Origin: Clostridium aquiflavi
Lineage (GTDB): Bacteria > Bacillota > Clostridia > Clostridiales > Clostridiaceae
NCBI RefSeq assembly: GCF_031344075.1
Contig: NZ_JAVJAN010000009.1
Coordinates: 1 to 64,000, forward strand
Reading direction: 5' to 3'
Length of the DNA stretch: 64,000 bases
Made by a program: the position numbers and the translations under genes. Below are positions 8,243-17,562 of this stretch, piece by piece; within the stretch, counting starts at the first letter, position 1; every line of letters starts with the position of its first letter. The notes below the pieces were generated by a model that did not search any database, was not told the DNA's origin, and worked only from the letters and a program-made list of their open reading frames with translations.

Positions 8243-8995
8243 CTATTCATGATAATATACAGGTGCACCTTCAAAACTAACATCTATGTATCCTTTAGTC
8301 ATTGATACTTCTGGACTTGACACAATATGGATTACTTTATTCATTTTATCTAATAAATTTTCATCATTTCCTAGTCTTCCTTCTACTTCCCCTATATATA
8401 CTTTAATATTAGTTAAATCCTGGAGATCAATAGATTTAATATTATATTCTGTTGGATTGTTTCTCACTATATCATAGAAAGTAGTTAATATTTCACTAAT
8501 TCTATCATCATCTAAGACTTTTTCTCCAACTTCCCCTTCTTTATATTCAATACCTTTTATTTCTACTAAATTTCTTCCTTTTAAGTCATCAGTTCTTTCA
8601 AGTAAAACTAATCTATTACTTAAAATTAATTTATTTTTACCTTCATCTATATAGTAAATTCCCTCTTTTTCCACTATATTTATATTTATTTGTTTAGGAA
8701 ATTTTTTTGTTACTGTCACAGACTCAACATAAGGATTTTTTTTAGCTTCATTTGTCAAATCAGACTTACTTACAAAAAAAATATTTTCTCCAAGTACCTT
8801 TTCACATCTCTCTTTTACATCTTCACCAGTTATTATTGGATTATTTGTAACTGCTACCTTTTTTACTATAAAAATATTTGATTTAGTAATAAATATTATT
8901 ATTCCCATAATTAAAAAAAGAAGCGTTATTATTATTTTCTTTATGAATCTTTTACGCTTAGACTTTATAATATATTTATTTGTTTTTTTTACCAT
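8243..8995 (-). CDS. ftsQ: FtsQ/DivIB-type cell division protein
   Basis: A bitopic division protein that links early and late divisome subcomplexes with FtsL/FtsB. The 250-residue product has a very basic cytosolic N-terminus, a membrane segment (about 18-36) and a POTRA/FtsQ region starting at IFIVKKVAVTNNPIITGEDV. I chose the ATG at 8995 (MVKKTNK), preceded by AGGGATGG. The reading frame stays open 30 codons further upstream, but that part is AT-rich with no good ribosome binding site. A terminator lies upstream, so this gene probably starts its own transcription unit. Confidence 0.85.
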   Translation of the reverse strand: MVKKTNKYIIKSKRKRFIKKIIITLLFLIMGIIIFITKSNIFIVKKVAVTNNPIITGEDVKERCEKVLGENIFFVSKSDLTNEAKKNPYVESVTVTKKFPKQININIVEKEGIYYIDEGKNKLILSNRLVLLERTDDLKGRNLVEIKGIEYKEGEVGEKVLDDDRISEILTTFYDIVRNNPTEYNIKSIDLQDLTNIKVYIGEVEGRLGNDENLLDKMNKVIHIVSSPEVSMTKGYIDVSFEGAPVYYHE

Positions 8996-9149
8996 GCCCA
9001 TCCCTATTTCTCTACTTAATAATATATATTTAAAATTTATCTTAAAATAAAATTTTTTAATAAATTTCTTATATAATAATACCACTTTGTTTGAAAATTT
9101 TCATCAACTTTTTAATAGATTTTACATAATAAGAAAAACTTAATAAAAT

Positions 9150-9182
9150 AAGAGTCATAATTTTAAAATAATTATGACTCTT
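9150..9182. terminator. Strong bidirectional terminator between ftsW and ftsQ
   Basis: A perfect 13-bp stem (AAGAGTCATAATT / AATTATGACTCTT) with a 7-nt loop, flanked by T-rich sequence on the plus side and a weaker one on the minus side. It ends the dcw transcript after ftsW and after the repeat at 9195-9325. The rest of the 350-bp gap before ftsQ holds no gene. Confidence 0.8.
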
Positions 9183-9194
9183 ATTTTTATTTAA

Positions 9195-9325
9195 GGCTAT
9201 GTTTTAGGAGTGTGTTGATATATGTATAAGTAAAGGTGAGTTTAGTAATTAAACTTATAAATACTAATTAAATATTCTCAAAGTCCAATTACAATTCCAC
9301 TTCACCTATTGCATATATCAACATA
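9195..9325. repeat. Short type-1 intergenic palindromic repeat (arms only)
   Basis: About 130 bp. The left half resembles the left arm of 174-514 (GTTGATATATG, AGTAATTAAACTTA). The right half matches its right arm closely (ATTCTCAAAGTCCAATTACA, CCTATTGCATATATCAACAT). The central hairpin and cassette are absent, so this is the minimal form. It lies between the ftsW stop codon (about 22 bp away) and the terminator at 9150-9182. Confidence 0.8.
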
Positions 9326-9347
9326 TAATTTTAAAGAATAACTTAAT

Positions 9348-10472
9348 TTACTTATCCTTTTTTCCTTCTGTCTGACGCGATATATTTAAGAGGACTCCCA
9401 TAGCTGCCATATTTATTACGAGGGACGTTCCTCCATAACTTATAAACGGCAATGGTACTCCTGTAACAGGCATTGAACCAGTTACAACTGCAATATTTAT
9501 TAAAGATTGTACTGCGACAACAGATGTTATACCAATTGCTAATAAAGTTCCATAAGTATCTTTTGCACTCATAGCAACTTTTATACCTCTCCATATAAAA
9601 ACTACAAAAAGCATTATTATACACAAACAACCAATGAGTCCTAATTCTTCTCCTATTATTGCAAATATAAAATCATTATGTGGTTCTGGCATATATAATG
9701 TTTTTTGTCTTGATTGCCCTAACCCAAGACCTGTAATGCCTCCTGCACCTAATGCATAAAAAGATTGAATTAATTGATATCCATTTCCTGTTGGATCTTT
9801 CCATGGATCTATAAAGTTTAACATTCTTGCTCTTCTATAGCCTTCTCCTAAAGTAAATATAGTCGCTGCCGCTACCATGAGTGGAGCAACTATTCCAAAT
9901 AGATGTTTTATTCTTCCACCAGCTGAAAAAAGAACAATAAATGTAACTATCATTATTACGGATGCTATACTTAAGTTTTTCTCTGCTAATACTAAAGCCG
10001 CATATATTCCTGAAACAAATAAATATGGTACTATACCAGTTGAAAAATTCTTTATTCCATCACCTTTCATTTCTATACTCTTAGCTAAAAATAGAACTAC
10101 TACATATTTGGCTAGTTCAGATGGTTGAAATGATAATGGACCTATCTGAATCCATCTTTGAGCTCCATTTACTCCTGGAAATAAAAACACAACTAGCAAT
10201 AGGGGTATACACCCTATCATAAGCCATAATGTATATCTTTTGATTTTATGGTAATCAATTGACATCGTTGTCCCTAAAACTATCATTCCTAAAACAGCCC
10301 AAACAAGTTGCCTTTTTAAAAAGTACATACTATCATTGTTTTTAAACATAGCATAATAAGAACTTGCAGAGTATACCATAACAACTCCAACTGCCAATAG
10401 TAAAACTACGCTATAGAATATCCCATAGTCTATTTGACCCATATTCTTTTTTTTGAGTTTACTAACTCTCAT
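9348..10472 (-). CDS. ftsW: FtsW/SpoVE-family SEDS peptidoglycan glycosyltransferase
   Basis: SEDS proteins polymerise lipid II with a partner class B PBP. The 374-residue protein has about ten membrane segments, the extracellular loop with GAQRWIQIGPLSFQPSELAK, and the C-terminal GVPLPFISYGGTSL signature. The start is ATG 10472, with GGAGG eight bases upstream; a TTG 15 bp further up overlaps that site. Its place in the dcw cluster with one class B PBP suggests FtsW, but SpoVE (sporulation) is equally close in sequence type, and in clostridia this position is often called spoVE. Confidence 0.88.
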   Translation of the reverse strand: MRVSKLKKKNMGQIDYGIFYSVVLLLAVGVVMVYSASSYYAMFKNNDSMYFLKRQLVWAVLGMIVLGTTMSIDYHKIKRYTLWLMIGCIPLLLVVFLFPGVNGAQRWIQIGPLSFQPSELAKYVVVLFLAKSIEMKGDGIKNFSTGIVPYLFVSGIYAALVLAEKNLSIASVIMIVTFIVLFSAGGRIKHLFGIVAPLMVAAATIFTLGEGYRRARMLNFIDPWKDPTGNGYQLIQSFYALGAGGITGLGLGQSRQKTLYMPEPHNDFIFAIIGEELGLIGCLCIIMLFVVFIWRGIKVAMSAKDTYGTLLAIGITSVVAVQSLINIAVVTGSMPVTGVPLPFISYGGTSLVINMAAMGVLLNISRQTEGKKDK

Positions 10473-10528
10473 ACACAAATCCTCCAAACTTAATTACTAA
10501 GTTAATTAAAATAATGTTATCGTATTAA

Positions 10529-10590
10529 GCTTTGTTTTAAGGCAGTGTTGATATTATACTAAAATATCAGCATTCATTTAAAACATAACC
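10529..10590. repeat. Minimal remnant of the intergenic palindromic repeat
   Basis: The borders TTTGTTTTAAGGCAGTGTTG and CAGCATTCATTTAAAACATAACC are the outer ends seen at larger copies. They enclose a short inverted repeat (TGTTGATATT / AATATCAGCA). It lies about 25 bp after the mraY stop codon, before ftsW. It could be a solo end or an independent hairpin. Confidence 0.55.
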
Positions 10591-10614
10591 TTTCAATTAT
10601 TTACTTTCAATTAA

Positions 10615-11589
10615 TTAAAGTGCAATAAAGCCTATGATGCATAGTATTAATGTTATTATTGAAAAGACTGTAACTAATTTAACCTCACTCCATCCACATT
10701 GTTCAAAATGATGATGGATAGGAGCCATTTTAAATACTCTTTTACCTGTCGTCTTAAAAGATGTTACTTGTATTATAACAGACAATGTTTCTATTACATA
10801 TATTCCACCAACTATTATTATGAATAATGGCATTTTTAGTATTAAAGCTATTGTTCCTATTGCACCTCCAAGAGCTAATGATCCAGTATCCCCCATAAAT
10901 ATTTTTGCTGGGAAAGCATTAAACTTAAGAAATCCTAATAACGCACCTGCAAGAGCAATTGAAAACACTCCAACTTGATAATGTCCTGTTTTAAAACCTA
11001 CTATTGCAAAGAAAGTTAAAACTATAACGGTTACTGATGACGCAAGACCATCTATTCCATCTGTAAGATTTACTGCATTAGTTGTTGCTGCATAATATAC
11101 AACTACTAATGGTATATAGAAAATTCCTAAATTCAATTTAGAATTCATAAATGGAATTATAATATCTGTTCCTATATTAGTATATCCATAATAAGCTAAC
11201 GCAATAGAAAATAGTAATAATAAAATCATCTTTTGATAAGCTCTTAGCCCTAAATTATCTTTATGAATTATTTTTAATATATCATCTAAAAACCCAATTA
11301 CACCAAATGCAATCAATGAGTATAATATTATCATACCTTCATCAGTTGGTTTATATCCTATAATAAGCATTGTTACGCTCACTGAGATAAAGAATATAAG
11401 ACCTCCCATAGTTGGAGTACCTGATTTTTTCAGATGGCTTTTAGGACCATCACTTCTTATGTTTTGACCAAATTTTAATTTATGCAGCATAGGTATAAAT
11501 ATCGGTCCTAAAACCATTGAAAACGCAAATCCCATTAATAATGCTGATAAAACTGTTGGATTTAATAATTCTTTTATTGTATCCCCCAT
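10615..11589 (-). CDS. mraY: Phospho-N-acetylmuramoyl-pentapeptide-transferase MraY
   Basis: Transfers phospho-MurNAc-pentapeptide from UDP to undecaprenyl phosphate, making lipid I. The 324-residue protein has about ten membrane segments, the early KKSGTPTMGG motif, NLTDGIDGLA with the catalytic aspartates, and APIHHHFE near the C-terminus. I prefer the ATG at 11589. Its AGGAGGTG site is unusually far away, with a small hairpin in the spacer that could bring it close. A GTG at 11616 overlaps that site and would add nine residues unlike other MraY N-termini. Confidence 0.93.
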   Translation of the reverse strand: MGDTIKELLNPTVLSALLMGFAFSMVLGPIFIPMLHKLKFGQNIRSDGPKSHLKKSGTPTMGGLIFFISVSVTMLIIGYKPTDEGMIILYSLIAFGVIGFLDDILKIIHKDNLGLRAYQKMILLLLFSIALAYYGYTNIGTDIIIPFMNSKLNLGIFYIPLVVVYYAATTNAVNLTDGIDGLASSVTVIVLTFFAIVGFKTGHYQVGVFSIALAGALLGFLKFNAFPAKIFMGDTGSLALGGAIGTIALILKMPLFIIIVGGIYVIETLSVIIQVTSFKTTGKRVFKMAPIHHHFEQCGWSEVKLVTVFSIITLILCIIGFIAL

Positions 11590-11622
11590 CTTATACTGCC
11601 TTTTTTGGCAGTTCACCTCCTT
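11587..11622 (-). promoter_or_regulatory. mraY ribosome binding site with a hairpin in the spacer
   Basis: On the minus strand the order is GGAGGTGAA, CTGCC-AAAAAA-GGCAG, TATAAG, ATG. The 5-bp stem with an A6 loop separates a perfect Shine-Dalgarno from the start. Folding it out leaves about ten bases, a normal spacing. Whether it folds in vivo is inference. Confidence 0.55.
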
Positions 11623-11629
11623 TGTTATA

Positions 11630-12991
11630 CTATAAAGCTTCTATATTTTTTACTATATCTTCAAATTTTGCTGATCTTGATGCTTTAACTAAAATAACAT
11701 CTCCATCTTTTATTAAATTACATAAATAATTTTGTAATTCCTCTTTACAGTTAAAAGTCACTGCATCTTTTCCAAAACCACTTTTATAATCTTCTCTAAA
11801 CTCACCTGTTGTTAAAACAATATCTGCTTTTCCTATTGCATCTTGACCTACCATTTCATGAGATGACTTAGCATGATCTCCAAGCTCTCCCATATCTCCT
11901 AACACAGCAATTTTTCTACTTCCACTATATGTTTTCAAAACACTTAAAGCAGATTTCATTGAATCTGGACTAGCATTATAGCAGTCATTTATTATTGTAA
12001 AATTATTTTTCTTTATAAACTCTAATCTCATAGAAGTAGCTTCAAAGTTATTTAGTCCTAGTTCCATTTCTTCAAATGTAATACCAAAGTTTTCTGATAT
12101 TCTTATTCCTAAAAGCGCATTTAATATGTTATGTTCTCCCACCATATTTAATTTAAATCTATGACGCTCTCCATTACTATTAACTGCATCAAAAGAAGTA
12201 CTTTCTTCAGTTAACTCTATGTTTTCTGCATATAAATCATATTCTTTATCATATCCAATTTTTTCAATTTTAAATTTATTATCTTCATTTACTTTTTGAA
12301 GCATATCATTTTCATAGTTTATTACTAAAGTATTATTTTCTTTAAAAAAGTCTGTTATGCTAAATTTTTCTTTAAGAATATTTTCCCTTGTCTTTAAATA
12401 TTCTATATGAGATACTCCTACATTAGTAATTATAGCCATATCAGGTCTTGCAATATTAGTTAATCTATGAATTTCATTAAAGTTACTTGTTCCCATTTCA
12501 AGAACTGCAATATCATAACTTGAATCTAATTCAAAAATCATAAGTGGTAACCCTATTTCATTATTAAAGTTTCCTTTTGTCTTAAATACAGAATATTTTC
12601 CACTTAAAAAGGCTGCTACTAAATCTTTAGTAGATGTTTTACCTGTAGATCCTGTTATACCTACTACCTTTATCCCTAATTTTTCTCTATAGTATTTTGC
12701 TAAAGCTCCTAATGCTGATTTTGTATCATTTACTTTAATAACTGTTCCTTTGTCATTTAACTCTTCTAACTTAAAATTCACTTCATCTATTATTGCAACA
12801 GTTGATCCACCTTTTATTGCTTCAACCACATAATTATTTCCATTAAAATTATTACCCTTTAATGCTATAAATAAACTATTTTTATCAATTTTTCTTGTAT
12901 CAGTTGAAATTTTTTCAAAATTTCCTTCATTATTTTTTATTAGCAATTCACCATTAATTGCTTTTAGTACTTCATTTAGAGTTAAATCCAT
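11630..12991 (-). CDS. murF: UDP-N-acetylmuramoyl-tripeptide--D-alanyl-D-alanine ligase MurF
   Basis: Adds D-Ala-D-Ala to UDP-MurNAc-tripeptide, the last cytoplasmic step of the peptidoglycan precursor. The 453-residue protein has the three Mur ligase domains: the N-terminal UDP-binding part with STDTRKID, the central ATPase domain with GITGSTGKTSTK (111-122), and the C-terminal domain with NDCYNASPDSM. It follows murE by 19 bp and precedes mraY by 40 bp. murD and murG are absent from this cluster. Confidence 0.95.
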   Translation of the reverse strand: MDLTLNEVLKAINGELLIKNNEGNFEKISTDTRKIDKNSLFIALKGNNFNGNNYVVEAIKGGSTVAIIDEVNFKLEELNDKGTVIKVNDTKSALGALAKYYREKLGIKVVGITGSTGKTSTKDLVAAFLSGKYSVFKTKGNFNNEIGLPLMIFELDSSYDIAVLEMGTSNFNEIHRLTNIARPDMAIITNVGVSHIEYLKTRENILKEKFSITDFFKENNTLVINYENDMLQKVNEDNKFKIEKIGYDKEYDLYAENIELTEESTSFDAVNSNGERHRFKLNMVGEHNILNALLGIRISENFGITFEEMELGLNNFEATSMRLEFIKKNNFTIINDCYNASPDSMKSALSVLKTYSGSRKIAVLGDMGELGDHAKSSHEMVGQDAIGKADIVLTTGEFREDYKSGFGKDAVTFNCKEELQNYLCNLIKDGDVILVKASRSAKFEDIVKNIEAL

Positions 12992-13010
12992 AATACAATC
13001 TCACCTCTTA

Positions 13011-14465
13011 TTATTTATCATCTAATATTTGTTTAACAACTTCTCTTTCATCAAAATGTATTGTTTTATCTTTTAAAATTTGATATGTTTCATGTCCCTT
13101 ACCAGCTATTACTATCACATCATTTTCTTTAGCTATATCCATTGCTTTTTTTATAGCATCTTTTCTATTTTCTATAACTTCATAATTCTCTTTTTCTATT
13201 CCTACTAGTATATCCTCTATTATTCTCATAGGCTCTTCGCTTCTTGGGTTATCTGAAGTTACTATAGCTATATCTGCTATCTCAGTTCCTATTTTACCCA
13301 TTTGAGGACGTTTTACCTTATCTCTATCCCCTCCACATCCAAAGATAGCAATTAATCTTCCTTGCGTAAATCCTCTTGCAGTTTCTAAGATGTTTTGTAA
13401 TCCATCTGGAGTATGAGCGTAATCTATTATTATGTCATAAGGTAAATTATAATTAGTAGCTGTTCTTTCACATCTACCTGGAACTATAACTTTGTTAATT
13501 CCATCTTTTATAGATTCCATTGGTATATTTAACTTATAACATGCTCCTATAGCACCTAAAGCATTATATATATTGTATTCTCCTGGTATTGATAATATAA
13601 ATTCTTCATCTTTTTCTAAATTAACTTTAAATCTTATGTTCTTACTTCCCAATTTTTCATCAAAGGCTTTAAAATTAGAGTCTTCCTTTATAGAATAATC
13701 ATATATATTTTTTGCTTTTAGTTTATTTAAATCTTTTATTACTTGTTTTCCATAATTATCATCATTATTAATTATTCTTATATTGCTTCTCTTAAATAAT
13801 TTAAATTTAGAATTATAGTAATTTTCAAAAGTCTTATGAAAATCTAAATGATCCCTTGTTAAATTCGTAAAAATTCCAACCTCAAAATCAACTCCATATA
13901 CTCTATCTAATTCAAGAGAATGAGAAGATACTTCCATAACGCAATATTCTACACCCTTATTGACCATATTATTAAATAATTCTTGTAATTCTAATGATTC
14001 TGGTGTAGTTCTTTCCGTATGAAGCTTTTCATTTCCAATGTAATTAGCTATAGTTCCTATAAGCCCTACCTTTTTACCATTGGATTCTAGAATTGATTTT
14101 ATCATAAATGCAGTTGTTGTTTTGCCATTAGTACCTGTTATACCAATAATCTTCATTTTTTTACTTGGATTATCGTAATAATTTATTCCAATAAGAGCCA
14201 AAGCTTTTCTAGTGTCTTTTACCTTAATAACAGATATATTCTTATTTAATATTTCTATATCATCTTGTATTATAATAACAGACGCGCCATTTTCAATTGC
14301 TTTTTGAATATATTTATGTCCATCTGTAGCATATCCTTTTATACAAATAAAAATATCGGACTTATTAACCTTTCTACTATCATAATTAATTGAAGATATT
14401 TCCTTGTCTAAACTTCCTTGTACAAGTTTATAGTCTATTCCCTTTAAAATATCTTTAAGGTTCAT
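13011..14465 (-). CDS. murE: UDP-MurNAc-L-Ala-D-Glu--diaminopimelate ligase MurE
   Basis: Adds the third amino acid of the stem peptide. The 484-residue protein shows the P-loop GITGTNGKTT (108-117), the YYNSKFKLF stretch with the carbamylated lysine, and DNPRSEEP at 405-412. The DNPR motif is the marker of meso-diaminopimelate-adding MurE enzymes, as opposed to lysine-adding ones. That fits the asd-dapA pair at the right end of the window. A hairpin at 14536-14570 lies between this gene and the upstream PBP gene. Confidence 0.95.
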   Translation of the reverse strand: MNLKDILKGIDYKLVQGSLDKEISSINYDSRKVNKSDIFICIKGYATDGHKYIQKAIENGASVIIIQDDIEILNKNISVIKVKDTRKALALIGINYYDNPSKKMKIIGITGTNGKTTTAFMIKSILESNGKKVGLIGTIANYIGNEKLHTERTTPESLELQELFNNMVNKGVEYCVMEVSSHSLELDRVYGVDFEVGIFTNLTRDHLDFHKTFENYYNSKFKLFKRSNIRIINNDDNYGKQVIKDLNKLKAKNIYDYSIKEDSNFKAFDEKLGSKNIRFKVNLEKDEEFILSIPGEYNIYNALGAIGACYKLNIPMESIKDGINKVIVPGRCERTATNYNLPYDIIIDYAHTPDGLQNILETARGFTQGRLIAIFGCGGDRDKVKRPQMGKIGTEIADIAIVTSDNPRSEEPMRIIEDILVGIEKENYEVIENRKDAIKKAMDIAKENDVIVIAGKGHETYQILKDKTIHFDEREVVKQILDDK

Positions 14466-14535
14466 TTTTAACCATCTCCTTAAATAATATGCTTATTATG
14501 TTATTTAAATACTCTATAAAAGATTATTTTACAAT

Positions 14536-14570
14536 AATTTAGCATGTGAGCAAAACCCACATGCTAAATT
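14536..14570. terminator. Hairpin between the PBP gene and murE
   Basis: A perfect 13-bp stem AATTTAGCATGTG / CACATGCTAAATT with a 9-nt loop, 18 bp after the PBP stop codon. No strong T-run follows on the minus strand, so it may attenuate or stabilise the PBP 3' end rather than fully stop transcription into murE. Confidence 0.6.
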
Positions 14571-14588
14571 TTAACTTAAGTATTCTAA

Positions 14589-16847
14589 TTAGTCTTTATA
14601 ATCTGAATTTAAAGTTAATTTAACCGATGTGCCCTTGGTTATAACTTCTCCCGGATTAACATTTTGTTCTATTACCATACCTCCACCTTGGAAGATTGGT
14701 GTTATTCCAATACTAGTTAATAATTGATTAGCATCATCTTTAGAATATCCTCTTACATCAGGCATCACAACATTTTTATTATAAGACCCACTGTTACCTG
14801 TGTAAAGATTTATTTCAGATTCTTCCTTTACTGCATATCCTGGATATGGCTTCATATCTATAACAGTATCACCTGATTCATCTATAGAAAAATTTAACTT
14901 AGATTCTTTTAACACTTTCTTTGCTTCATCAACTTTCATTCCTCTAACCTCTGGAATAATAATATCTCTAGATATTTGACTTAAATTTTCATCAGAAAAC
15001 TTACTATCTAAATAATTAAATATATCAGAGAATAGCATTTTAGCTGCTGGTGTACATACTTGACCTGCATAATATGAACCATTGCTTGGTTCATCTACTG
15101 TTACCATTACAGTTATCTTAGGATCATCTACTGGTGCCATACCAACAAAAGATGATATATATTGTCCTGAACCATAAGTACCATTTTCCGGATTCACCTT
15201 TTGAGCTGTTCCTGTTTTACCACCAATATGATACCCTTCCATAAAGGTTCCTGCACCAGATCCACCAGTTACAACTCTTTCAAGATAACTTCTAAGTTCT
15301 GCTGTTTTTTCCTTAGTTGCTACATCCGTTACTTTAGAATTAAATGATTCATCAACTATTTTAACTCCATTTTCACCACTATGAGTAATTTCCTTCATAA
15401 CATGTGGTTGTATTAATTGACCACCATTTGCAACAGCATTAAAAGCTGTCATATATTGAACTGAATTTACAGTATTAGTTTGCCCGAAAGCTATAGTTGC
15501 TAAGTCTGTTTCTGAGATTTTATCAACCTTTTTAACAATGCCTCTTGTTTCTCCTGGTAAATCAATACCGCTTACTTTTCCAAATCCAAACTTTTCAATG
15601 TATTCACATAACTTTTCTTTTCCTATCATTTCTCCAAGCTTCATAAATCCAACATTACATGAATTTTGAATTATATCTGGAAACTTTTGAGCTCCATGGC
15701 CTTGTGTTCTCCAACACTTTATATATCTATTTCCAAAATGTAAGCCACCACCACATGTAAAATCAGTATTTGCATTTGCAATATTTTCTTCTAATGCAGT
15801 AATTGCTGTTATAACTTTAAAAATTGAGCCTGGTTCAAACATATCATTTACAAGTCTATTTCTCCACATCTTTTGTAATTTTTCTGATTCATTTGCACCT
15901 TCAAAATCTTCTGTGCCTTCATATGGAACATTAGGATTAAAATCAGGTTTATTAACCATAGCTAAAACCTCTCCACTTTTAGGATCCATAACTAATATAG
16001 ATACTGCTTTAGCTTTATTATCTTCATATGTTTGCTGTGCTGCTTTTTCAGCAAAGAATTGAATATTCTCATCAATTGTTAAAGTTATATCCTTTCCATC
16101 TACTGGAGGTGTGAATTGTGATATTGTATAAGGTAATTCTCCACTATTTCTATCTAATTCTGAAATTTTCATTCCAGGTACTCCGGACAAATAACTATTA
16201 TATTGTACTTCTACTCCAGTTAACCCTTGACCATCAATATTAGTGCTTCCGAGAACATGTGATAAAAAATTATTATTCGGATAATATCTTTTAGTATCTG
16301 GTGATACCAAAACACCACTAATGTTTAAATCCCTTACCTTATCAGCAGCATCTTTTTCAATTCTTCTTATAAGCGTTGCTGAACCAGCATCTGCTCCACT
16401 TGGAAGCTTAGTTTCTAATTTTTCTTTTACCTTTTCTGAATCTAAATCTAGAGCGTTTGCAATAACAGGAGCAATATCAGCAGTTGTTAAGGCTTCCTGT
16501 CCTGGTTTTACATTAATTCCAACACTACTAAGCTTTTCTCGTCTTTTTTCAGTTAAATCTTGCCTTAAAAAAGATCTTATAGAATTTAAATCAAAGTCAA
16601 CTCTATACACATTAGCAGATACAGCTAATTCTTTGCCATTTCTGTCTAATATTCTTCCTCTTCTTGCATCTATTTTTACTTCGCTTGTCCATTGTTCTTC
16701 CGCTCTTGCTGCATATTCTTGCCTTTTAGCTATCATTATGTAAGATAGTCTAATACTTAGCACTAAAAACACACAACTCAATCCTGCAATAATTACAGTC
16801 ATTCTTTTGCGCATTTTTGCTCTATCTTTATAATTTAGTTTTTTCAC
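14589..16847 (-). CDS. Class B penicillin-binding protein with two PASTA domains (FtsI/SpoVD type)
   Basis: A septal or spore-cortex transpeptidase working with the SEDS protein encoded downstream. The 752-residue protein has a membrane anchor (about 16-38) and a class B dimerisation region with RRGRILDRNG. The transpeptidase domain carries the active-site SIFK (Ser341), SCN (396-398) and KTG (544-546). Two PASTA domains follow (about 630-685 and 694-748). B. subtilis SpoVD has one PASTA and PbpB has two, so the name stays open; with a single PBP in the cluster it may serve vegetative division. Confidence 0.9.
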   Translation of the reverse strand: MKKLNYKDRAKMRKRMTVIIAGLSCVFLVLSIRLSYIMIAKRQEYAARAEEQWTSEVKIDARRGRILDRNGKELAVSANVYRVDFDLNSIRSFLRQDLTEKRREKLSSVGINVKPGQEALTTADIAPVIANALDLDSEKVKEKLETKLPSGADAGSATLIRRIEKDAADKVRDLNISGVLVSPDTKRYYPNNNFLSHVLGSTNIDGQGLTGVEVQYNSYLSGVPGMKISELDRNSGELPYTISQFTPPVDGKDITLTIDENIQFFAEKAAQQTYEDNKAKAVSILVMDPKSGEVLAMVNKPDFNPNVPYEGTEDFEGANESEKLQKMWRNRLVNDMFEPGSIFKVITAITALEENIANANTDFTCGGGLHFGNRYIKCWRTQGHGAQKFPDIIQNSCNVGFMKLGEMIGKEKLCEYIEKFGFGKVSGIDLPGETRGIVKKVDKISETDLATIAFGQTNTVNSVQYMTAFNAVANGGQLIQPHVMKEITHSGENGVKIVDESFNSKVTDVATKEKTAELRSYLERVVTGGSGAGTFMEGYHIGGKTGTAQKVNPENGTYGSGQYISSFVGMAPVDDPKITVMVTVDEPSNGSYYAGQVCTPAAKMLFSDIFNYLDSKFSDENLSQISRDIIIPEVRGMKVDEAKKVLKESKLNFSIDESGDTVIDMKPYPGYAVKEESEINLYTGNSGSYNKNVVMPDVRGYSKDDANQLLTSIGITPIFQGGGMVIEQNVNPGEVITKGTSVKLTLNSDYKD

Positions 16848-17012
16848 TACTTATAACTCCTCCATATAATTTCTATTAGATTAAGTGTCTCTTTTTTAAA
16901 CTGTAATGTAATTAAAAATCCCCTTATAATTAGTCTAAAAAATACTTATCTAAGAATATGAAGCTATTAAGCACTTAAACTTTACTACTTATTTTAAATT
17001 AATAAAAAGTTA

Positions 17013-17525
17013 CTATCTGAATTTGCTTATAAACTTAGATATAAAGCTCTGTTTTTTGTTAACCTCAGTATCAGTATTTGTTTCTAAATTTGCAAAATAA
17101 TTTTCAGAAAAATCTATCTTTACTATGTCATCTTTAGTAGGTAACATCATTGATAACTGCTTTTCTGAAGTTTCTTGTATATTTTGTAAAGATCCAAATT
17201 TTAAAAGTTTAACTCTTAATGCTTCATTTGTTTCCTCAGCATTATTAATTTCACTATTTATTTTCCCTAAATTCTTTTGCATATTATAAACCTTAGCATC
17301 TCCTGCAATAGTCATAAGTCCTAATGAAACTATCAATATAGATATTATAAGAGTACTTTTTCTTGCTTCTATTTTTTCATTTTTTATCTTAATGCTCTTG
17401 TTCTTTTTAACTTTTCGTAAATTTTGTTTACTTTTCTTGGGTCTACTTACTATTCTTTTTCTCGATGGTTTTACTGCTGTACTACCTTTAATATAATCAT
17501 ATTCTTTTCCTTCCAATTTATTCAC
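17013..17525 (-). CDS. FtsL-like bitopic division protein
   Basis: A 170-residue protein with a very basic cytosolic N-terminus (about 1-52), one membrane segment (about 55-74) and a short coiled coil (about 78-105), followed by a low-complexity tail. Size, topology and position between rsmH and the class B PBP fit FtsL. FtsL sequences are too divergent for a firm call by eye. It follows rsmH by 37 bp; a 165-bp gap with no visible gene separates it from the PBP gene. Confidence 0.75.
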   Translation of the reverse strand: MNKLEGKEYDYIKGSTAVKPSRKRIVSRPKKSKQNLRKVKKNKSIKIKNEKIEARKSTLIISILIVSLGLMTIAGDAKVYNMQKNLGKINSEINNAEETNEALRVKLLKFGSLQNIQETSEKQLSMMLPTKDDIVKIDFSENYFANLETNTDTEVNKKQSFISKFISKFR

Positions 17526-17562
17526 ATCCCCGCTTAATTTATAACATAATAAAAATTAAATT

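Noticed and set aside
9352..9630. A second minus-strand frame overlapping ftsW, 92 codons
   Set aside because: It is out of frame with conserved ftsW sequence and has no start signal or recognisable composition.
16848..17012. Possible small gene or promoter between the FtsL-like gene and the PBP gene
   Set aside because: The 165-bp gap has no reading frame with a ribosome binding site and no clear sigma-factor consensus.
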